Positions 7,333 to 11,923 of a DNA stretch of 11,923 bases are shown here, in pieces. The first letter of the stretch is position 1. Every line of letters starts with the position of its first letter. The position numbers were made by a program, and so were the translations under genes. The stretch is from the NCBI GenBank assembly GCA_964425275.1, contig CAYRLZ010000061.1, positions 1 through 11,923 of the forward strand, read 5' to 3'. This DNA is from CAYRLZ01 sp964425275. GTDB taxonomy: Bacteria > Hydrothermota > Tepidihabitantia > Tepidihabitantales > JBDRVQ01. The notes beneath the pieces are model-generated. The model was not told the origin of the DNA, did no database searches, and was given only the letters and a program-made list of their open reading frames with translations.

Positions 7333-8631
7333 TTAACGACCAGAAGATTTGTGTCGCTCGCCATCTAAGAAATCAACGCAGTATTTAATAAAACCCCGCA
7401 ATGTCTCCTGCTGTAAAGCGGTGAATAATATCTCCCGCTCCTTTAACGAAGAGAGAGAAAATTGGGGATAAGCCGATTTATATATGGCGATTAAGTGATA
7501 AAAGCATTCCCGCAAATCATTCTCTTTTAAGGGAGAAAGGGGTATCACCTTTTTTATCAGATTTCTGATTTTTAGATAGGCGTATTCCGAAGGTAAGGGG
7601 GTAGTGGCCAAGACCAGTAAGAGATAAGACTCTTTATAGATATAAGGCGTTGGTCGCATCCCATTATGGAAATAGTGGTAATTTATCCTTTTCAACTCCG
7701 GATAATTGAGCGTTGTCTTAATGAGACCGTCCAGGAAATTTATCCCCATCTGAAAGGACTTGCTATCCCAGAAATGAGAGATACTCTCCACCTCATCAAA
7801 AAGCAGGAGAAAACCAGCCAGGCCTAACTGGCGGGCAATATAAGATATTCCGGAAATGAGATAGCAATAGAAATCAGCCGCCGTCCCGAAATCATAGAGC
7901 GCCGGAATATTATAACCACCCTTTATCCGATAGAGATTATGTTCAACCGCATACTCCTTCGTGCTTTCGCCTTCAATCCATTGATAAAAGACCTCAAGGG
8001 TATTTGTCCGAGTGAAATTCTCCTCCTTTTCTAATTTCTTCAAGCGAGAAAAGAGAGGGGTAAAATAGATATGGTCTTTAATATTTAGGTTCATCGCCTT
8101 ACGGAGAAAATCGCGGAACCCGGCCTCCCTTTCGCCATCAAGGAAACGAAGGTTATGGATAATCTCCCGATAGACCTTCTTTGGTCGGGAGAGAGAGACC
8201 TCCCTTGGGTCTAAATCAACCTTACTCACCACTAAACCTTCACTAAGCCCGAGATGATAGGTATATTCTAAGAGGTGGGTCTTACCTGAGCCGTATTCCC
8301 CCTCTAATAAGATACAATCACCTTTCCCCTCCTTTAATTGCCTTATCTCCTTTTTTACGATGGCAATCTCCTTCTGCCGACCAAAGGTAAATTCCTCAAT
8401 ATCCCGACGGGGAACGATGCCTAAGCGAAAGGCTTCAATAATTCGCCGGGCGGAGATTAAATCAATCTCTCTCTCTTCTACTGGGGCAAGAAAGAAAAGC
8501 CGCTCCTTACGCAGCCAGAGCTGGAGTCCGGTTTTAAATTTGACAAAAAACTCCTGCCCCCGAAACCGTTCCTCTAATACCTCACCCTCCCCAAATACCG
8601 GATGAGAGACGACAACCCCCGGGTTACTCAT
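7333..8631 (-). CDS. BREX-type (DUF2791, BrxD-like) ATPase with N-terminal SH3/Tudor-like domain
   Basis: This 432-residue protein has two parts. Residues 1-49 (VVVSHPVFGEGEV, then VKFKTGLQLWL) resemble the small SH3/Tudor-like beta domains at the C-terminus of UvrD/PcrA helicases, or CarD-type domains. Residues 58-430 are a P-loop ATPase of the BREX ATP-binding family. ARRIIEAFRLGIVPRRDIEEF (split here as ARRIIEAFRL, GIVPRRDIEEF; 61-81) and FGRQKEI (83-89) lead into Walker A GEYGSGKT (111-118), a YREI helix (154-157), Walker B LLLFDE (D279, E280) and a sensor-like LLLVLATTP (337-345). AAGGGAG lies upstream of the ATG, 36 bp after the partner gene, so the two form one transcript. The C-terminus converges on the PIN-TRAM gene with only 18 bp between stops. 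In BREX type 2 loci BrxD accompanies a helicase, methylase and PglZ; none is here. The biological role is unknown. Confidence 0.8.
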   Translation of the reverse strand: MSNPGVVVSHPVFGEGEVLEERFRGQEFFVKFKTGLQLWLRKERLFFLAPVEEREIDLISARRIIEAFRLGIVPRRDIEEFTFGRQKEIAIVKKEIRQLKEGKGDCILLEGEYGSGKTHLLEYTYHLGLSEGLVVSKVDLDPREVSLSRPKKVYREIIHNLRFLDGEREAGFRDFLRKAMNLNIKDHIYFTPLFSRLKKLEKEENFTRTNTLEVFYQWIEGESTKEYAVEHNLYRIKGGYNIPALYDFGTAADFYCYLISGISYIARQLGLAGFLLLFDEVESISHFWDSKSFQMGINFLDGLIKTTLNYPELKRINYHYFHNGMRPTPYIYKESYLLLVLATTPLPSEYAYLKIRNLIKKVIPLSPLKENDLRECFYHLIAIYKSAYPQFSLSSLKEREILFTALQQETLRGFIKYCVDFLDGERHKSSGR

Positions 8632-8667
8632 ACCCCTTCTCCCTTGGGAAAATGGTAGTCTTCTGTT

Positions 8668-9960
8668 TCAAAACTCATCCTTCTCTACTTCTGCCCTCTC
8701 TACCTCTTCTATCCTCGCCTGCTGGACCTTAAGGATTTCGCTAATCTCTTTTTCACTAAGGGGGGTTTTGGGATTTTCCCGCAATCGGTAGAAGGCCTCA
8801 ATCACCCCCAAAATAAAAAGCCGGCGATAACTAACATCAAAGAGATAAGATTTAAGGCAGGCCTTGATTAAAGAGTCAATTGTCTTTTGCAATGGTGCCG
8901 GGGAAAATTCAAAATCATAGGCACGGCAAAAAAGCGCTGACAATTTCTGGCCCAATCCCTGCAAAAAGACCTCCGGTTTAATCTCCAACTCCTCCAAGTT
9001 TATCTTCACACCCGAAGGGTTGGCATGAGTAAAGGAGCTGCGCAACCGTTGCTTTAATGCCTCATAGACACCACCGGAACCATCCAGCAGTTGCTCTTCG
9101 TTGGGGATGGCATAAAAGAACATCGTCCCGGGAAGTCGGGCATTACCGCACTCGTCAATAATCTGTCGCAAATTATCAAGGGCGCGCCTTTTGTCCTTGG
9201 AAGAAGAGAGAGAAATCCCACGCTCTGCCTCGTCAAAAAGGAGAATGAGACCGGAATAGCCAATGGCGCTAACCCATTGCGCAAGGCTCCGCAACATCCG
9301 AAAGGCATTGGTCTTTTCTATCCTCTCGGAAATCCGATAGCGCATCTTTATCTCCCGGGGAATCTCTTCACCCTTTAACCACTGCACCAGGGTTTCAAAT
9401 CCTTCATAATCCTCACTGGCTACGGATAAGAATGCCCCCTTCACCGCATTAGAAAAACTTGTGCTCTCGGTTGTGCCGAGGTTATGAATATATTCAGTTA
9501 GAACCGAGGTATTCGTTAAATCTTCGGATTTCCCTTCTTTCACCTCATAATACCAGTTTTTAATAAAGTAATCCATCCCCTTGGGGATTGGTTTTAACAA
9601 ATCTTCTTCTTTTATTGGTGGCATCAGGTTAAGGGCAACCTGCTTATAGACCAATTCCAACTTATCAAAAGGGCATTCCACTGGTGAAAGGGCAACATAG
9701 GCACAGGCGTAATTATTCCGGAAGGCATAGTCCCTTACCAGATACAAAAAATGTGTCTTCCCCCCACCGTAGTTCCCGGTCACCAACTTAAAAGAGGAGA
9801 GGCGATATTTCAAAAGTGACCGCAGGTATTCATCTTCAAGCACCCTTAAATATTTATCCAGCCCAATCGTAAAGGTTTGAATACCAAATTCCGGCGGTGT
9901 CCCGGATGAGCCCAATTTATTGATTATCGCCTTAGCGTATTCCTTGGTAATTTCAACCAT
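8668..9960 (-). CDS. BREX-type (DUF2791-like) P-loop ATPase, first gene of the pair
   Basis: This 430-residue protein has Walker A GNYGGGKT (62-69) followed by HFLYLVRDYA, and Walker B LILLFDEAE (238-246; D243, E244). A strand GTMFFYAIPNEEQL (278-291) resembles a sensor region, followed by a basic LKQRLRSS (302-309). The P-loop style and the preceding FTIGLDKYL resemble the BREX ATP-binding family and its downstream partner, although overall similarity between the two is low by eye. The C-terminus is acidic and helical (about 400-430). ATG 9960 is the only possible in-frame start, since a stop lies seven codons upstream. A near-consensus promoter precedes it with a very short leader, and no standard ribosome binding site is seen (GGGT only). 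It probably works with the second ATPase, perhaps as a mixed oligomer; this is inference. Confidence 0.75.
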   Translation of the reverse strand: MVEITKEYAKAIINKLGSSGTPPEFGIQTFTIGLDKYLRVLEDEYLRSLLKYRLSSFKLVTGNYGGGKTHFLYLVRDYAFRNNYACAYVALSPVECPFDKLELVYKQVALNLMPPIKEEDLLKPIPKGMDYFIKNWYYEVKEGKSEDLTNTSVLTEYIHNLGTTESTSFSNAVKGAFLSVASEDYEGFETLVQWLKGEEIPREIKMRYRISERIEKTNAFRMLRSLAQWVSAIGYSGLILLFDEAERGISLSSSKDKRRALDNLRQIIDECGNARLPGTMFFYAIPNEEQLLDGSGGVYEALKQRLRSSFTHANPSGVKINLEELEIKPEVFLQGLGQKLSALFCRAYDFEFSPAPLQKTIDSLIKACLKSYLFDVSYRRLFILGVIEAFYRLRENPKTPLSEKEISEILKVQQARIEEVERAEVEKDEF

Positions 9961-9977
9961 ATCTACCCATTTTCGTA

Positions 9978-10006
9978 ATTATAAGGCAAAATCCCTTTTA
10001 AGTCAA
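9978..10006 (-). promoter_or_regulatory. Strong promoter of the ATPase pair
   Basis: On the minus strand TTGACT (10006-10001) and a perfect TATAAT (9983-9978) are separated by exactly 17 bases, eleven of twelve consensus positions. Transcription should start near 9971. It lies in the 94-bp gap shared with the divergent holA promoter, so both could be affected by the same DNA-binding factor, though no operator palindrome is evident. Confidence 0.75.
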
Positions 10007-10020
10007 ATTGATATTTACCC

Positions 10021-10048
10021 TTGCAATTTTTCTCTTTGGGCATAAAAT
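10021..10048 (+). promoter_or_regulatory. holA promoter
   Basis: TTGCAA (10021-10026) and TAAAAT (10043-10048) are separated by 16 bases. The -10 ends six bases before the holA ATG, so the expected start of transcription falls on or next to the A of the start codon. Confidence 0.65.
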
Positions 10049-10054
10049 AGAATA

Positions 10055-10942
10055 ATGAAAAAAAATCTTACCGAGAACCTTTATATCCTCTTAGGCGAAG
10101 ACGACATTAGAAATGATGAATTTGCTACCCGATTGACCGATGACCTGGGCGCGGGTGTAGAAAAGATAGTCCTAAATTGTGACGAGGCGAATATCTCCGA
10201 CATAATTGAGAAAATTTTAACCCCACCCCTCTTTGCCGCAAAGAGCATCGTCATCTTAAAAAACTTTTCCTGCCTCCTCGCTCCGCCCGAAAGGGCAAGG
10301 GAAATCTTTCGCCTCTTACGAAGGGTTGCCCAAGAAAAGACCCCAACCACCGTCCTTCTCTATTGGCGATGGTCAAGAGACGCCCAAGCGATTATTGAAA
10401 GAGAAGGTCTCGGTCGTTATGTAATTAACCTCTACAAAGGAAAGGACTGGGCAATCAAGAGAGATTTAAAAGAGAAGGCAAAAAGAGACGGTTATCTCAT
10501 TGATGAAGAGGCCCTCAATTTACTCTTAGAATATGCCGGTGAAGATTATAGCCAAATCCATCAGGAGTATGAAAAGATTAAACTCTTCACCGACAAAAGG
10601 CGCCTCACCCGAGAGGCGATAGAAGATATAATATCCCAGACCAAACGTTGGACAATCCAGGCCTTGGGTCAAGCCTTTAAGACCAAGAACAAAAAAGAGG
10701 CCCTGATTATTATCACCAATCTCCTTTTATATAAAGAAAGGGTTGAGGGAATAATTGGTTACATCACATCAATATTTTTGAATATGTTGGGAAGAGAAGA
10801 TATTGCCCCCTGGGGGAAAAAAGAGATTGTCAAGCGATTAAAGGAGTTATACGAACTGGACAAAAAAATAAAGACCAGTGCTGGTGATAAAGAGACCCTC
10901 CTCTTAAAATGGGTCGGGGAGAGCCTGGTTTCGCCCGAGTAA
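10055..10942 (+). CDS. holA: DNA polymerase III delta subunit (clamp-loader)
   Basis: Delta opens the sliding clamp within the clamp-loader complex. The 295-residue protein has the low-conservation but recognisable pattern of HolA: YILLGEDD (10-17) at the N-terminus, a PPLFAAKSIVILKN stretch (57-70), a central KRDLKEKAKRDGYLIDEEALNLL region (135-157, with a short space after the first helix), LTREAIEDIIS (184-194), and the family-typical ELDKKIKTS near the C-terminus (267-275). No ribosome binding site precedes ATG 10055, which sits where its promoter should start transcription, suggesting a leaderless mRNA. It is divergent from the ATPase pair and 43 bp upstream of efp, which has its own promoter. 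Confidence 0.88.
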   Translation: MKKNLTENLYILLGEDDIRNDEFATRLTDDLGAGVEKIVLNCDEANISDIIEKILTPPLFAAKSIVILKNFSCLLAPPERAREIFRLLRRVAQEKTPTTVLLYWRWSRDAQAIIEREGLGRYVINLYKGKDWAIKRDLKEKAKRDGYLIDEEALNLLLEYAGEDYSQIHQEYEKIKLFTDKRRLTREAIEDIISQTKRWTIQALGQAFKTKNKKEALIIITNLLLYKERVEGIIGYITSIFLNMLGREDIAPWGKKEIVKRLKELYELDKKIKTSAGDKETLLLKWVGESLVSPE

Positions 10943-10951
10943 AACGAGGTA

Positions 10952-10979
10952 TTGACAAGATATTCCTTTCGGCTAAAAT
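10952..10979 (+). promoter_or_regulatory. efp promoter
   Basis: A perfect TTGACA (10952-10957) is followed after 16 bases by TAAAAT (10974-10979), starting nine bases after the holA stop. The -10 ends six bases before the efp ATG, the same geometry as in front of holA. efp therefore need not depend on holA transcription. Confidence 0.75.
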
Positions 10980-10985
10980 ATATCT

Positions 10986-11549
10986 ATGATTCTTGCCCAA
11001 GAATTGAGAGAAGGAGATGTCATCAAATTAGAAGGGGAACTGTTCAAAGTGATTGAGGCGGAGTGTAAGGCCGGCACCGCGAAATTCGGCAGTCTCGTTC
11101 ATGCCAAGTTGCAAAATCTTAAAACCCACACCCTTACCGAAAGGCGCTTTAACCCGGATACGAAATTGGAAGACTGCCACTTAGAATCAGAACTTATGGA
11201 TTATCTCTACTCCGATGCCGAAAATTTCTATTTTCTCCACCCAACAACTTATGAACAGTATCCCATCCCTTCTTCAATGATTGGCAATTTTAAGGAATTT
11301 CTTAGAGAAGGGATGAAATTAAGGGTTGAATTTTATGAAGGGGATCCGGTGAATGTGATTATTCCGAAGACCGTGGATTTAAAGGTTGTGGCGACCGGGT
11401 CCGGAATAAAAGGCGATACCGACGCCGCCTATAAATCGGCGCAATTAGAAAACCAGATGGAGATAATGGTCCCACAGTTTATCAAGGTTGGCGACATTAT
11501 AAGAGTGGCGACCGACACCAAAAGATATATAGAAAGGGTAAAGGGATAA
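10986..11549 (+). CDS. efp: Elongation factor P
   Basis: EF-P binds between the P and E sites of the ribosome and relieves stalling at proline runs. The 187-residue protein has all three beta domains: KOW-like N-terminal domain (about 1-63), middle OB domain with LYSDAENFYFLHPTTYEQ (74-91), and C-terminal OB domain with VDLKVVATGSGIKGDT (130-145). In the tip loop that normally reads KPGKG it has KAGTAKFGS (28-36). K33 is the likely equivalent of the modifiable lysine, in a loop about two residues longer; this resembles one recognised EF-P subgroup. No modification enzyme is present in the window. There is no ribosome binding site, and the ATG sits at the predicted transcription start. Confidence 0.95.
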   Translation: MILAQELREGDVIKLEGELFKVIEAECKAGTAKFGSLVHAKLQNLKTHTLTERRFNPDTKLEDCHLESELMDYLYSDAENFYFLHPTTYEQYPIPSSMIGNFKEFLREGMKLRVEFYEGDPVNVIIPKTVDLKVVATGSGIKGDTDAAYKSAQLENQMEIMVPQFIKVGDIIRVATDTKRYIERVKG

Positions 11550-11637
11550 CCTTTTGAAAAATCTCCTTATACCCCTATCTCTTTTAAGCAAATAGGACAC
11601 CCACTCTCATCAAAAAGAAAGCAGTCGCTTCCGTTAG

Positions 11638-11901
11638 GTATAGAACCAATAATAAGATTCCCAATAGGGCTCTTTATAGGAAAGAGAATAGCATCCCCAA
11701 TAGCACTCTGAATAGGGCGGAGAATAGAACACCCAATAGGTAAGGGAATAGAACTCTCAATAGAAAAGAGAATAGGATTACCAATAGAAAAGAGAATAGG
11801 GTAGAGAATAGAATTCCGAATAGGCAGGAGAATAGGATATAGAATAGGGCATTTAATACCATCCCGAATAGCACCCCCTATACCACCCCCTATCTTTAAG
11901 G
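11638..11901. repeat. 12-bp-period interspaced array with AATAG core, about 22 units
   Basis: Counting from 11639, a five-base core recurs every 12 bases without a single phase break up to 11891. Sixteen of 22 units read AATAG exactly (11663, 11687, 11699, 11711 and so on to 11847, and 11867). The other six differ by one to three bases and cluster toward the ends, apart from TATAG at 11675. The base before the core is usually G or C. The other six bases vary and fall into purine-rich types (such as AAAAGA, GGTAGA) and pyrimidine-rich types (such as CATCCC, AACTCT), which often alternate. An additional in-phase AATAG lies at 11591. The stretch from 11550 to 11637, between efp and the array, shows no gene. 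Minus-strand reading gives a hydrophobic open frame that is only a by-product of the repeat. Function is unknown. Confidence 0.85.
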
Positions 11902-11919
11902 GAAAATCCCCTAAGTTTT
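11894..11919 (+). terminator. Terminator-like hairpin at the end of the repeat array
   Basis: CTTTAAGGG (11894-11902) can pair imperfectly with CCCCTAAG (11908-11915) around the loop AAAAT, followed by TTTT and TGTAT-like sequence. A bulge and one mismatch weaken the stem. It may end transcription running from efp through the array. Confidence 0.4.
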
Positions 11920-11923
11920 GTAT

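Noticed and set aside
7333..9960. Complete BREX or other known phage-defence locus
   Set aside because: No methylase, PglZ, helicase or nuclease gene is present. Both sides are housekeeping genes.
11670..11686. Hairpin CTCTTT-ATAGG-AAAGAG as the efp terminator
   Set aside because: The stem is only six A/T-rich pairs and is not followed by a T-run. It is better explained as part of the repeat array.
11674..11874. Minus-strand hydrophobic open frame of about 66 residues with a Leu-Phe pattern every four residues
   Set aside because: It exists only because the 12-bp unit lacks stops in that frame. It starts with GTG after a TAG, and both the TAG and the closing TAA are variant repeat units. 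Core wobble positions are invariant, which argues against protein selection.
11638..11901. CRISPR array
   Set aside because: Repeat core of about five bases and spacers of about seven are far below CRISPR dimensions, and no cas gene is present.
11550..11923. Replication origin or iteron region
   Set aside because: No DnaA box (TTATNCACA type) was seen, there is no dnaA or rep gene nearby, and the core AATAG is shorter than usual iterons.

Overview
The window looks like a chromosomal segment of a bacterium carrying mostly housekeeping genes. Bacterial hallmarks are guanylate kinase next to RNA polymerase omega, CoaBC, DnaB, RadA, DNA polymerase III delta and EF-P. Base composition is moderate and the proteins are rich in Lys, Glu and Arg. 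Gene content and protein style resemble uncultured candidate phyla such as WOR-3 and its relatives. That placement is an impression from the sequence, not a database result.

Layout. (1) Positions 1-202 hold the first codons of a minus-strand gene and a divergent promoter region. (2) Positions 203-7314 are one tightly packed plus-strand run of nine genes, mostly overlapping or 1-30 bp apart: a DJ-1/PfpI-like exported or membrane-anchored protein lacking the nucleophile, dtd, yicC, gmk, rpoZ, coaBC, dnaB, radA and a reduced PIN-TRAM protein. It joins tRNA quality control, RNA turnover, nucleotide and CoA synthesis, transcription and replication/recombination. (3) Positions 7333-9960 carry, on the minus strand, a two-gene unit of P-loop ATPases related to the BREX ATP-binding family (DUF2791, BrxC/BrxD-like). 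No other BREX gene is present, and one protein has an added N-terminal SH3/Tudor-like domain. A near-consensus promoter of its own drives it. (4) Positions 10055-11549 hold holA and efp on the plus strand, each directly behind its own promoter. In both, the -10 box ends six bases before the ATG, so both mRNAs are probably leaderless. (5) Positions 11550-11923 have no convincing gene. They contain a 12-bp-period array of about 22 units, a fixed AATAG core alternating with a variable stretch, and end in a terminator-like hairpin.

The two items most worth following are the stand-alone ATPase pair and the 12-bp array behind efp. The probable leaderless start geometry, which also moves the start of the first complete gene from TTG 167 to ATG 203, is a third.
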